In this document: piece after piece, positions 8,779 to 17,782 of the stretch | How positions within the stretch are numbered: position 1 is the stretch's first letter | Layout of the letters: each line of letters opens with the position of its first letter | NCBI GenBank assembly: GCA_020634155.1 | Contig: JACKCI010000002.1 | Location: 1,116,001-1,180,000, forward strand | Length of the DNA: 64,000 nt | Source: Anaerolineales bacterium | GTDB lineage: Bacteria > Chloroflexota > Anaerolineae > Aggregatilineales > J027 | Direction: 5' to 3' | Position numbers and translations under genes: made by a program | The notes under the pieces: model-generated | Seen by the model: only the letters and a program-made list of their open reading frames with translations | The model's database searches: none | Told to the model about the DNA's origin: nothing

Positions 8779-10243
8779 CCAGATACAGATGGTAGCTACC
8801 CCATAACGCAAGGCGTATCATGCCGGGGTTATCCAGTAGGGCATGGACACTCAGCCAAGGGCCTTGACCTTGCCACCGATGCTCAATCATCCAGCCGTTA
8901 ATCAATAGATAGACGGGGCGGTCTTGGGGTAGATTCTGCACAATAGTCGCGGGGTCTTCATAAAACAATTGGCGCATTTCAATATCCGTATAATGCCCCA
9001 TCATCGTCCACAGGCTCATGCAATACACCATCGCATCAGGCTCAATGGCTGCCTCGGTGCGCCGTATCACCGTTAAGTCCGTGTTCTTGGTCTCGACAAT
9101 ATACTGATACCCCGCTTTGCCCAGCGGGTAAGGTGACCACAGCGCCACCCCTATCGCCAACATCAACCACCCCCGCATGACCATATCCACTACAGACAAG
9201 CCATACCGCTGGCGAAGGGCTATACCGATCCAGTCCCATAGGCTGGCACCCCCCACTCCGCACCACACCGCCACCGGAATCATCAACGGCAACAGGAAGC
9301 GGATATTTTGATAAGGGATGCCCGCCAGAAAGCCCCAGACACACCCCAACCACCCCAGCCACAACCAGCCGCGCCGCTCCCACACCATCCGCCCCAATCC
9401 AATCAGCGTGAAGCCGACCCATATCCGGTGCAGATACCACCCATCATAAAGCGATTGGCTGTAGTAGACCGCGTTTAGGTGCGGGTAGTGAAAGGTGCCA
9501 TCGACATTGACGAAATCACGCCGCAGGGCATTGCCCGCTTGCCACCCCTCCAGCCACGCATGGTGAATCAAACTATGTTGGCTAACCAGCAATTGGGGGA
9601 GTAGCACCACACTAGCAGGCACCAGCGCCCATAGTCCATCGCGCCATGTGTGTTTGTAGCGCCAAAAGTAGAGCGCCCACACCGGAATCAGCACCCCATA
9701 TAGCCAACGCGAAATGGTGGCCCATGCCAGCGCCCAAGCTACCATTGCTAACCATGCCCAGCGTCCGCGCCCCTCTGTCTGTCGATAGTAGAGCAACCCC
9801 ACCGCGCTCACCACCGCCCACCACAACGACGGCACATCCGCCATAATCACCAAACTACTCTGGATGAGTTGTCCGCAAAAAGCCATGATAAGCCCCGCCA
9901 CGATACCCGCCCGCCGTGCTGAGGCCAATGTCCATCCCTCCAAGCGTAGGCTTTCCATGGTCAAGAGATAGGTAAGGGGGGCAAGGCTGGCACCCATCAC
10001 CAGCACCAATCGCTGGCTATCACTGGGGGAGCGGCTGGTCATGGCAATCAACAGGGAGAACCCCAACGGCCAATAAGCGGGATTGGGAAGCTGAAGGTGG
10101 CGCAGGTTTTGGGCGTAGTTCCAATAGGCGAAGGCATCTTGCCCATACAACCCATCAAAGGCGGTTGATTGGGCCAAATGCCAACGCAGACCAAGTGCTA
10201 AGATTAGAATCCCCAAAAACGGGGCGACGGTGTGTGCTTTCAT
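8750..10243 (-). CDS. GT39-like polytopic membrane glycosyltransferase
   Basis: 497-residue integral membrane protein with roughly ten hydrophobic helices and an N-terminal periplasmic-loop pattern typical of dolichyl/polyprenyl-phosphate mannosyltransferase-like (GT-C) enzymes: GLYGQDAFAYWNYAQNLRH carries the acidic residue of the first large loop, followed by NPAYWPLGFSLLIA. Such enzymes transfer sugars from lipid-linked donors to protein or envelope lipids. Donor and acceptor are unknown. The longest frame begins at 10306, but the ATG at 10243 (MKAHTVAPFLGILIL) starts right before the first membrane helix and is preferred. Converges on the DUF2007-like gene. Confidence 0.75.
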   Translation of the reverse strand: MKAHTVAPFLGILILALGLRWHLAQSTAFDGLYGQDAFAYWNYAQNLRHLQLPNPAYWPLGFSLLIAMTSRSPSDSQRLVLVMGASLAPLTYLLTMESLRLEGWTLASARRAGIVAGLIMAFCGQLIQSSLVIMADVPSLWWAVVSAVGLLYYRQTEGRGRWAWLAMVAWALAWATISRWLYGVLIPVWALYFWRYKHTWRDGLWALVPASVVLLPQLLVSQHSLIHHAWLEGWQAGNALRRDFVNVDGTFHYPHLNAVYYSQSLYDGWYLHRIWVGFTLIGLGRMVWERRGWLWLGWLGCVWGFLAGIPYQNIRFLLPLMIPVAVWCGVGGASLWDWIGIALRQRYGLSVVDMVMRGWLMLAIGVALWSPYPLGKAGYQYIVETKNTDLTVIRRTEAAIEPDAMVYCMSLWTMMGHYTDIEMRQLFYEDPATIVQNLPQDRPVYLLINGWMIEHRWQGQGPWLSVHALLDNPGMIRLALWGSYHLYLVKNQWWGHQ

Positions 10244-10370
10244 GGTGTATGTAGTATAGTGTTTATGCCAAACCACCAACAAGGGGTATTGACAGCCCCC
10301 CCTCAATCAGTGCAGAATGAGGGCGCTTCAAAACCCAAACCTACCGAGAATCATTGTGGTCAATAGAATT

Positions 10371-10388
10371 AACCATCTACGGGTGGTT
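10371..10388 (+). other. UNCG-loop hairpin in the leader of the APC permease gene
   Basis: AACCATC-TACG-GGTGGTT forms a seven-pair stem (one T-G wobble) closed by a C(UACG)G tetraloop, a very stable RNA loop. It lies about 120 bases before the permease ATG in the 268-base divergent gap 10244-10511. No T run follows, so it does not look like a terminator. The rest of the gap shows no recognised element; I could not match it to a known riboswitch. Confidence 0.35.
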
Positions 10389-10511
10389 ATCAGTAGCCAA
10401 CATAATCATTCCCCTCCTTAACACCATCTATGCAGCCTCGCATTGTGGGATTATTTTCACTTAAGTTGCATTGAACAATTGAATCATATCATCTAAATTC
10501 TAGGAGACATC

Positions 10512-12476
10512 ATGGGAGTGACTGTTCGTCAATTGGTTTTCGGTAAGCCATTGGCTACCGACGAAGCCATCCATCAACGTTTGAGCAAAGCCAAAGCGCT
10601 TGCTGTATTTTCATCAGACGCCTTATCTTCGACCGCCTATGCGACCGAGGCTATTTTGCTCGTGTTGTTGGCCGCAGGAACAGCCTCTTTGGGTGTTTCA
10701 ATGTGGATTGCCCTTGGCATCTCGGCACTGCTGCTAATCGTCGCATTTTCCTATTTTCAGACCATCCACGCCTATCCCAATGGCGGGGGGGCCTATATTG
10801 TCGCTAAGGATAATCTGGGTATTTTTCCCGGCTTAACCGCTGCCGCCTCTCTGCTCATTGATTACGTTTTAACTGTTGCAGTAAGCGTTTCGGCAGGTGT
10901 GGCCGCGTTGACTTCAGCCTTCCCTGAATTGGGCAGTGGGCGTATTGCCATGGCAATTGTCATTGTCTTTTTCATCATGTTTATGAACCTGCGCGGGGTC
11001 AAAGAAAGTGGCACCTTCTTCGCTATACCCACGTATGCCTTCATTACCGCCGTTTTGCTCATGATTAGCATTGGGGTGCTGCGTGTACTCATGGGCGATG
11101 TCAGCCCTGTTCCGCATCCTTCGCCTGAAGCTATTGAGGAGGCCCAACGTGGTGCTGGTACTTTGACGCTGTTCTTATTGCTACGGGCCTATGCTGCGGG
11201 CTGTACGGCCTTGACTGGCGTTGAGGCTATCTCGAATGGTATCCCCGCTTTTAAGAAGCCTGAAAGCGTCAACGCCGGACAAACCCTGATTATCATGGTC
11301 GCGCTGTTGTGTACCATGTTTATCGGCATCACCTTCCTCGCGCATCAATTTGACGTAATAGCCGTTGAACATGCTGAGACCACTGTCCTCTCCCAAGTCG
11401 GCAAAGCGGTGTTCGGTGAGGGTGTGCTGTATTACTATCTCCAATTCGCTACCCTGTTTATCTTGTCCTTGGCTGCCAATACCGCCTTTGCCGACTTCCC
11501 GCGCTTGGCATCCCTTATCTCCCAAGACCGTTTCCTACCGCGCCAATTCACCAATCTTGGTGACCGCTTGGTCTATAGCAACGGTATTTTTGCCTTGTCG
11601 GGTCTTGCCATTGGCTTGATTATTCTTTTCAACGCCCGTGAACATAATCTGCTGCCCCTCTATGCCGTCGGCGTTTTCCTGAGCTTCACCCTGTCTCAAT
11701 CGGGCATGGTCATTCACTGGCTTAAGGAACGCCACAAAGAGGGCTTCCAGATTGACAATGGCTGGCGGGCACGCATTATCCTCAATGGTTTTGGGGCATG
11801 CTGTACCTTTGTCGTCTTGATTATCTTGGTCGTGACCAAATTCGTGGAGGGCGCGTGGATTGTGACCCTCGCCATCCCCCTTGTAATGGGTATGTTTTGG
11901 GTCATCCATCGCCATTATAACAAAGTCGCCAGTTGCCTGACTTTGGACGGCATCACCCCCAAGCGCCTTGCCCATGAATTCCCCGGCTCCAAATCCCATG
12001 TGCCGATGGTCGTCTTAATGAACAGCCTCAACCGCTGCTCATTGCAGGCCCTCGAATATGCCCAGCGCTATTCGGACAATGTGCGAATTTGCGCGATTGA
12101 TACCTTTCCGGGGGCCATTGATACCCTCCGCACCAAGCTCGAATCGCTTGAAATTGATGTGCCGTTGGATGTTGTCCAATCACCTTTCCGCACCATCGGC
12201 AATCCTTTGATTGACTACCTGCACAACCTAGACGACCAAACACCTGAGCGTGTCCCTACCGCCGTGATTTTGCCTGAATTTGTGGTCTCGGAGTGGTGGG
12301 CGACCTATCTCCATAATCAAACCAGCAAGAGCATCCGTCAGGCGCTCTATCAAGACCAGCTTGACGGTGGGCGTGGGCGTCCCGTCATCAGCGTCCCCTA
12401 TCGCATCGGTGACCGTATGTATGAACCGCCTACACCCGAAGCCGTCGCTGCCGAATCAGAATTGGCTACGCAATAG
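10512..12476 (+). CDS. APC-family amino acid/cation permease
   Basis: 654-residue transporter of the amino acid-polyamine-organocation superfamily. About twelve membrane helices fill residues 1-460: the N-terminal KALAVFSSDALSSTAYATEA is the unwound-helix 1 signature of this subfamily, with YPNGGGAYIVAKDNLG in helix 2-3 and TALTGVEAISNGIPAFKKPES in helix 6. A soluble C-terminal part (about 470-640) has a UspA-like look (VPMVVLMNSLNRCSLQALEYA). Substrate is not determinable; cyclic-di-AMP-regulated K+ or amino-acid uptake is a possibility in related proteins. AGGAG lies five bases before the ATG. Confidence 0.88.
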   Translation: MGVTVRQLVFGKPLATDEAIHQRLSKAKALAVFSSDALSSTAYATEAILLVLLAAGTASLGVSMWIALGISALLLIVAFSYFQTIHAYPNGGGAYIVAKDNLGIFPGLTAAASLLIDYVLTVAVSVSAGVAALTSAFPELGSGRIAMAIVIVFFIMFMNLRGVKESGTFFAIPTYAFITAVLLMISIGVLRVLMGDVSPVPHPSPEAIEEAQRGAGTLTLFLLLRAYAAGCTALTGVEAISNGIPAFKKPESVNAGQTLIIMVALLCTMFIGITFLAHQFDVIAVEHAETTVLSQVGKAVFGEGVLYYYLQFATLFILSLAANTAFADFPRLASLISQDRFLPRQFTNLGDRLVYSNGIFALSGLAIGLIILFNAREHNLLPLYAVGVFLSFTLSQSGMVIHWLKERHKEGFQIDNGWRARIILNGFGACCTFVVLIILVVTKFVEGAWIVTLAIPLVMGMFWVIHRHYNKVASCLTLDGITPKRLAHEFPGSKSHVPMVVLMNSLNRCSLQALEYAQRYSDNVRICAIDTFPGAIDTLRTKLESLEIDVPLDVVQSPFRTIGNPLIDYLHNLDDQTPERVPTAVILPEFVVSEWWATYLHNQTSKSIRQALYQDQLDGGRGRPVISVPYRIGDRMYEPPTPEAVAAESELATQ

Positions 12477-15400
12477 TGTGCTGATCGAACTGTTCGGTTG
12501 TTCTGCGGAGCCGCTGGGCCATGATGCGTAACATCGACATGGCAATGTTGGGGTCATCTTCAAGCGCAAGTTGCAGTGCGTCGCGGTGAATACTCAACAA
12601 AAACACAGCGGTCTCCGCAATCACATCAGCGGTGCGAGGTTCGCCATCCAATAGGCTGACCTCGCCAAAGACCTCCGATGGCCCCATCATCCCTAAATCC
12701 ACCACCTTGCCCCCAACCTCAACCCGTCGCTGAATCTGTACATAGCCCTCTACCACAATATACAGGCCATCCCCAACCGCCCCTTGCTCAATGATGGCCT
12801 CACCCGGCTGGGCTGAAACCTCAGTACAGCCCCGCGCCAAAGCCCGCAACTGGTCCAACCGTAGGTATTGAAAAAACGATACATTCCGCAAAAATAGCAT
12901 TCGTTCTAAAGTCGATAACATCGGGGTTCCCTCTGCTGGTTCTTCTTGTGCAATCAAGCGTTTGATAAGCCGTACTGCCTCACGGATAACATCAAGGTGG
13001 CTCTTGGCACACCGCTCCAAAATTGCCGCCGCATCAGGCTCTGATAGCCACAAAGTGCGCTGGATATTCGGTAATCTGCTCACACAATAGAGCGTCAAAA
13101 TGGGGTGCCACTCATTGTGCTGATGCAGCAAAATACTCAAGACCACATGGGGCAGGGTGCTTTGTTGGTGGGGAGCCGTGTCCCCTTGTATCAACTGGCG
13201 AAAATGCTCGGCCAAGGATGGGGTGGTCAAGTTCTGTAGGGCATGCAGCGCTTGGTGTTGCTCATCGGCAGACGCTGCACGAGATTGGAGGGTCTGGAAG
13301 ATAGCTTGGATGCGCGTTCTGCCCACCAATACACCGAGCGTATCTCGCATTATGTCAAACAGGGCAATATGGTCATAATCCAGTTGGTGAATCAGCGGCT
13401 CCAGCGCGGGCTGTTTCAACTGGCTCAAACTAAAGCGCATGGTTCGCAGTACCAAGAGGCGCTCAAAGCCCTTATGTAAGGCAGGCATCAGCCGTTGCCA
13501 TCCCATCCGTTTATTAGCGGTGCTAAGGGCCATCACCAAGCGCCAATACCGCATCATTCCCTCAATCTGAATGTCAGGCGTTGGCTGGGTTTCATCCAGC
13601 GCTTGGACAAGCTGACGCATTGACCCCTGCCAGCGCCGTTGAGCCAAGTAGTGTGCTGCACTCATCCGCACCATCTCAGCGGGGTCGCAGGCTGCTTCAA
13701 TCAATTCAGAGATACTTGCAGCGGGCAAGGTGGCTTCACGCACACGCGTCGCAGGGTCTCGCAGATACTGCTCCACGTCAATCGACCCCATTACTTCCCC
13801 AAAGCGATTGAGGCTTCCTTGCACAAGGGCTTTAACCGCCGCCACTCGTATGGATACCCGCGTATCCATTGCTAACCATCGCAACTGGGCACGCGCCGCC
13901 TTTTGAATATCAGGAATCGGGTGACGCTGCAAAATGGTTGCTGCCACCACATTCACCTTGGAATTAGGGTCAATCAAAAAACGCGCCGACTGATATTCGG
14001 GGTCAAGCGATGGATACACCGCAATGAGTTCAAGCGCACGCGCTCGCAATTCTCCATAGCTGCTCTGTAGGGCAGCGAAAATCAACTCTTGATGACTAGC
14101 GTCTCGGCACTTATCCGGCCACCCATCTACAATTATCGGCAATAGCTCGGCTTGGAGGCTGGCGCTGCTTTCATGCCAAATCTCATGCAGGGTTTGATAG
14201 GCTGTCTCATCTTCACTACGCGCTACCACCTCTGCAATCAACAATAGCTCACTGGCCTCAACTTGGCGTTCTTGCAATTGGCTCAGAAGTGTGGGAATCA
14301 TACTATGCTCGTTAATCTCCCATTCACCCGCCGTCTGCCGTAAGACTCGATACTGTCCCGCGCTTAATGAATTTGCTAACGCTTGCCCATATAAATACCC
14401 TGTTTGACGCGCCACCAGCAGTAACCCTACCCCAATTGGGATGCTCAAGCCAAGAATCCACAGTGGCCGTCCCAACGCCAGCATCAATATCCCAACCCCC
14501 ATCATGCGGGCTAGTGGTTCCACCACACTCTGGAGCGTATAGCGGAGCCACTGTTGCTCCCCTACGGGCAGTGTATGATACAGCAAGCGTTCCAGTGGCA
14601 AGCGTAGGCTCTGTTGTAGTGTTGAGCGCGTAGCATGCCCCACCACCGCCATCGGAATTACAGGCACCGCCAGCACCCCAATGACCGCCAGATTCAGCGT
14701 GCTGGGGTAAATCCACGCCAGCCTTCCTGCATCAAAGCGCCGTAACAAGCGCTCAAAAATCCAATATTCAATCGGAAAGCTTACCCAGACCGCCCCCGCA
14801 CTACTCAGCGCAAAAAAGGCGAACAAGGTGGATACACTCTCAACCTCATAGCGCTGGAGAATACCTAAACTGGTATAGAGCAGAATTGTGGTCAGGAGTG
14901 TGACCCCTATCGTGCTAAGGGTCAACCAGCGTGCGAGTCCACTTTGGAATAAGCGCCGTACTTCGACATGTGGGATAGGCGGGGCAATCTGTTGTGCCTC
15001 CGCGGTGGTTGGAGGCGCTTTGGGTATCAAATTTTGTAGTAATACCAAGCCAATCGCTACCACCAACCACGCCCGTACCAGTTCCAACGCATAAGCAGCC
15101 CTCATCAGCGGCACCATACCTAAAACCAGTGTCGCTGCCCCTAATCGGCTCCCCACCACCAAATGGGTGAAAAAATCGCGTCGGTGTTCAGCGGTAAAGA
15201 TGGGTGCAATATACGGAAAAAGATAGTAGTGCAGCGTGTCCGTCAAAACCCGATGAACACCAAAGAGCAGCACCGCTATCAGTTGAAGGTCTTTGGTAAG
15301 CCACGCCAACCCAACAATGCCGATTCCCAGTAACGGTGTCCATAACAGCAGGCGGTCATGACGAGACTGTCTCCTAAAACGCCCCTGTAAATAGCCTGTG

Positions 15401-15591
15401 ACTCCCCGTACCACAGCATCCAATAGCAAAACCCATAAAAGAGTTTCAAGCTTGAAATGGCCTATTAGCAAACTAAGGGCCACCGCCTCCCCTATAAAAA
15501 TCAGCGTAAAGGCCACCCCAAGATAGGTAAATATTACCAACGTCAAACGATCAAGTTTCATAACCACCCATAAATTGCTTATACTAGACAT
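12466..15591 (-). CDS. Transporter-like membrane domain + HEAT repeats + cyclic-nucleotide-binding domain
   Basis: 1041-residue fusion. Residues ~1-420 hold around ten to twelve hydrophobic helices resembling an ATP/ADP-translocase-like or MFS-type module (FIGEAVALSLLIG, LYTSLGILQRYEV). Residues ~430-850 are HEAT-like helical repeats (VNVVAATILQRHP, VSIRVAAVKALVQGS, VRMSAAHYLAQRRW). Residues ~905-1035 form a cyclic-nucleotide-binding domain (AIIEQGAVGDGLYIVVEGYV, then FGEVSLLDGEPRTADVIAE with the phosphate-binding R-T-A). No helix-turn-helix follows, so it is not a Crp regulator. ATG at 15591 is used; M11 at 15561 is an alternative. Its stop overlaps the APC permease stop by 11 bases, tail to tail. 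Confidence 0.8.
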   Translation of the reverse strand: MSSISNLWVVMKLDRLTLVIFTYLGVAFTLIFIGEAVALSLLIGHFKLETLLWVLLLDAVVRGVTGYLQGRFRRQSRHDRLLLWTPLLGIGIVGLAWLTKDLQLIAVLLFGVHRVLTDTLHYYLFPYIAPIFTAEHRRDFFTHLVVGSRLGAATLVLGMVPLMRAAYALELVRAWLVVAIGLVLLQNLIPKAPPTTAEAQQIAPPIPHVEVRRLFQSGLARWLTLSTIGVTLLTTILLYTSLGILQRYEVESVSTLFAFFALSSAGAVWVSFPIEYWIFERLLRRFDAGRLAWIYPSTLNLAVIGVLAVPVIPMAVVGHATRSTLQQSLRLPLERLLYHTLPVGEQQWLRYTLQSVVEPLARMMGVGILMLALGRPLWILGLSIPIGVGLLLVARQTGYLYGQALANSLSAGQYRVLRQTAGEWEINEHSMIPTLLSQLQERQVEASELLLIAEVVARSEDETAYQTLHEIWHESSASLQAELLPIIVDGWPDKCRDASHQELIFAALQSSYGELRARALELIAVYPSLDPEYQSARFLIDPNSKVNVVAATILQRHPIPDIQKAARAQLRWLAMDTRVSIRVAAVKALVQGSLNRFGEVMGSIDVEQYLRDPATRVREATLPAASISELIEAACDPAEMVRMSAAHYLAQRRWQGSMRQLVQALDETQPTPDIQIEGMMRYWRLVMALSTANKRMGWQRLMPALHKGFERLLVLRTMRFSLSQLKQPALEPLIHQLDYDHIALFDIMRDTLGVLVGRTRIQAIFQTLQSRAASADEQHQALHALQNLTTPSLAEHFRQLIQGDTAPHQQSTLPHVVLSILLHQHNEWHPILTLYCVSRLPNIQRTLWLSEPDAAAILERCAKSHLDVIREAVRLIKRLIAQEEPAEGTPMLSTLERMLFLRNVSFFQYLRLDQLRALARGCTEVSAQPGEAIIEQGAVGDGLYIVVEGYVQIQRRVEVGGKVVDLGMMGPSEVFGEVSLLDGEPRTADVIAETAVFLLSIHRDALQLALEDDPNIAMSMLRIMAQRLRRTTEQFDQHTIA

Positions 15592-15641
15592 AAACCCAAA
15601 AATGAGACAACAGTCATACCCTATTTTGTCGCTAAATTGTC

Positions 15642-15647
15642 TATAAT
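15642..15647 (+). promoter_or_regulatory. Candidate -10 element for the REC-TadZ gene
   Basis: A perfect TATAAT lies 33 bases before the ATG at 15680, in the 88-base divergent gap. No convincing -35 hexamer is seen at the usual distance. Confidence 0.4.
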
Positions 15648-15679
15648 CAAAACATCAAACCTATTGAACGGAGTTCACT

Positions 15680-16936
15680 ATGGAGCCAATTCAAGGCAAA
15701 ATCCGTATTTTGATTGTGGATGATGTCCCAGAAGGCCGCGAAGGGTTAGCCCGTCTCTTGTCTTTTGAGCCAGACATGGACGTGATTGGCTTTGCTTCTA
15801 CTGGAGCCGAAGCCCTTGAGCAAGCACAGACCCTTAAACCCGACGTCATCCTCATGGACATCAACATGCCGGATATGGACGGCATCACCGCTACCGAGAA
15901 AATCACCAAGTTGGTGCCAACCTCAGTGATTATGATTTCTGTACAGAGTGACCGCGACTATATGCGGCGGGCTATGCAAGTTGGTGCGATGGACTTCTTG
16001 CCCAAACCCCCCTCAGCCGACGAACTCTATGCAACTGTCCGCAATGCCTATATTCGCAAACCCAAGCCGACAATGGTGGCTGGTAAAACAGGCGGGACTG
16101 ATGAAGGCCCCAAAGACGCTGGCAAGATTATCGTCGTCTATAGCCCTCAAGGTGGGGCTGGTGCCACAACCCTTGCGGTCAATATCGCCAGCGGGATTAT
16201 GGATGAGCAACACCGCACCGTCTTGATTGATGCCAATATGCAATTTGGTGATGTTGCTGTCCATCTTGCAATGCGGAATGAGCGCAACATCCTCGACCTT
16301 GCCAAAGCCGCAGATGACCTTGACCTAGAGGTTATTGAGAATGTTCTTGGCACACATGGCACAGGCTTGCGCTTACTGGCTGCTCCCCAAAAACCTCAAG
16401 AGGCTGAGTTGGTCACACCAAATAGCCTCATCAAGATTCTGGATGCCTTAAGCCAACGTTTTGGTTATGTTGTGGTCGATACCTCCCTGCATCTTGATGA
16501 TATCTCGCTGAATCTTTTTGATATTGCCGATATGTTGGTTTTTGTTGGTATACCCACCTTGCCCTGTGTCCGCAATACAAAAGTCGTGCTGGATTACTTG
16601 GCACAGTTTGAAGAGTTCGATCAAGACAAAATTTTCTTTGTCATGAACCGTGTCCCAACTGACCGCAAGTCTGGTGCCCTTGACCCTGAAGCAATTGCCA
16701 AGACCTTGAAGGTACCCATCCAATGCACCATTCCATCCAGCGAAAAACAAATGTTGGATTCGTTAGTGCGTGGTGTACCAGCCATTGTCAACACACGCCA
16801 ATCACCGGGGCGTGAGATTAACCAAATGGTTGAACTCATCAAGAAGCAATTGGTGGGTGAAGAAGAAATTGAAACTGCCGAACAAGATACAAGCCGACGC
16901 AGTGGGTTTAAAGGTCTTTTAGGGAGCGGACGCTAA
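15680..16936 (+). CDS. CpaE/TadZ-like protein: REC domain fused to a ParA/MinD-type ATPase
   Basis: 418-residue protein. The N-terminal REC domain (1-~125) has phospho-acceptor D60 in ILMDINMPDMDG and Lys in FLPKPPSADEL. The second half is a MinD/ParA-superfamily domain as in TadZ/CpaE, which localises type IV (Tad) pilus assembly: IIVVYSPQGGAGATT, then TVLIDANMQFGDVAVHL and YVVVDTSLHLDD. The P-loop (Q157-T164) lacks both the signature lysine and the catalytic P-loop lysine, so nucleotide binding may be altered or lost. No other Tad genes are in this window. A terminator follows directly. Confidence 0.86.
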   Translation: MEPIQGKIRILIVDDVPEGREGLARLLSFEPDMDVIGFASTGAEALEQAQTLKPDVILMDINMPDMDGITATEKITKLVPTSVIMISVQSDRDYMRRAMQVGAMDFLPKPPSADELYATVRNAYIRKPKPTMVAGKTGGTDEGPKDAGKIIVVYSPQGGAGATTLAVNIASGIMDEQHRTVLIDANMQFGDVAVHLAMRNERNILDLAKAADDLDLEVIENVLGTHGTGLRLLAAPQKPQEAELVTPNSLIKILDALSQRFGYVVVDTSLHLDDISLNLFDIADMLVFVGIPTLPCVRNTKVVLDYLAQFEEFDQDKIFFVMNRVPTDRKSGALDPEAIAKTLKVPIQCTIPSSEKQMLDSLVRGVPAIVNTRQSPGREINQMVELIKKQLVGEEEIETAEQDTSRRSGFKGLLGSGR

Positions 16937-16967
16937 AGGGCAGGGTGGTCTCTCCCTGCTTTTTTTT
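16937..16967 (+). terminator. Rho-independent terminator of the REC-TadZ gene
   Basis: Stem GCAGGG (16940-16945) / CCCTGC (16954-16959), extendable by weak pairs, is followed by eight T (16960-16967). It begins at the stop codon of the REC-TadZ gene and its T run meets the stop codon of the convergent gene. Confidence 0.82.
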
Positions 16968-17583
16968 AGAAGCGTCCGGCCCGCCGAATAATAACTTGAA
17001 AAGGCATCGCTAACTGGTCGGGGGTGATATTTGGGCGTTGTAGTATCAGAGCGTTGGCGCGTTCAAAGTCGTGCAACAGCCGCACAATAGCAGACTTCTG
17101 TTGCGCCGTTGGCTCCTTCGAGAAAACAACGATGATGGTGGTTAAATCACCTTGCATCGCCAACGCCCAACCCATGCTCCCAACTTCGATGACAATATGC
17201 GGGTACTCATCGGTACTCGTGCTTGCATTTTTAGCAAGGCGCTCAAATAAATCGCTCACAACCATTGGGTCAATTGTCACCTGCCCCAGTTGGTCGAGCA
17301 AAATATTCGTTTCATTAACATAAATCAACATCCCTACCGCCTTCGCCATTAATCGGCTGCGGATATCGATAGTATGCTCCCCATCCAATATATCTGACCA
17401 ATGCGAAGCATCTTCCTCTGCCAGAAGCGCTTGCACGCCATTAATTTGCGTTTGGTACCGATCATATAAAACATGGAATTGCTCACGGTTGAGCTTGCCA
17501 TCGGCAAAATCCAAAACGAGTTGTTCCATCTTGTTACGTGTTTCACGGATAAAGGCTTTGCCCCGTTCTGTTGCGGCGTTCAT
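16966..17583 (-). CDS. Uncharacterised cytosolic protein
   Basis: 205 residues, no signal peptide or membrane helix. The N-terminal ~80 residues are helical and charged (ERGKAFIRETRNKMEQLVLDF). The C-terminal half alternates strands and helices (YPHIVIEVGSMGWALAM, DLTTIIVVFSKEPTAQQKSA, ALILQRP), a pattern that would suit a small ligand- or roadblock-like alpha/beta domain, but I cannot name a family. The longest frame begins at 17679; the ATG at 17583 is chosen because GGAGGG lies five bases upstream. It converges with the REC-TadZ gene, ending inside its terminator. Confidence 0.65.
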   Translation of the reverse strand: MNAATERGKAFIRETRNKMEQLVLDFADGKLNREQFHVLYDRYQTQINGVQALLAEEDASHWSDILDGEHTIDIRSRLMAKAVGMLIYVNETNILLDQLGQVTIDPMVVSDLFERLAKNASTSTDEYPHIVIEVGSMGWALAMQGDLTTIIVVFSKEPTAQQKSAIVRLLHDFERANALILQRPNITPDQLAMPFQVIIRRAGRF

Positions 17584-17782
17584 GCTTCCCTCCGAACCGA
17601 ATGCCAACGCTCTCTTAACTTGACTTGTGAACCGACTTCTATATAAAATATAAATTGATATATAATTGAATTCAACCATGAATGCTGCATTATCTTAATG
17701 TTTGGGTCGTTTGATATAAACTACCCAGCATGGTTATACTAAAAACAATCTACCTTGCTCAAGAAATGAGTAATGCAAGACG

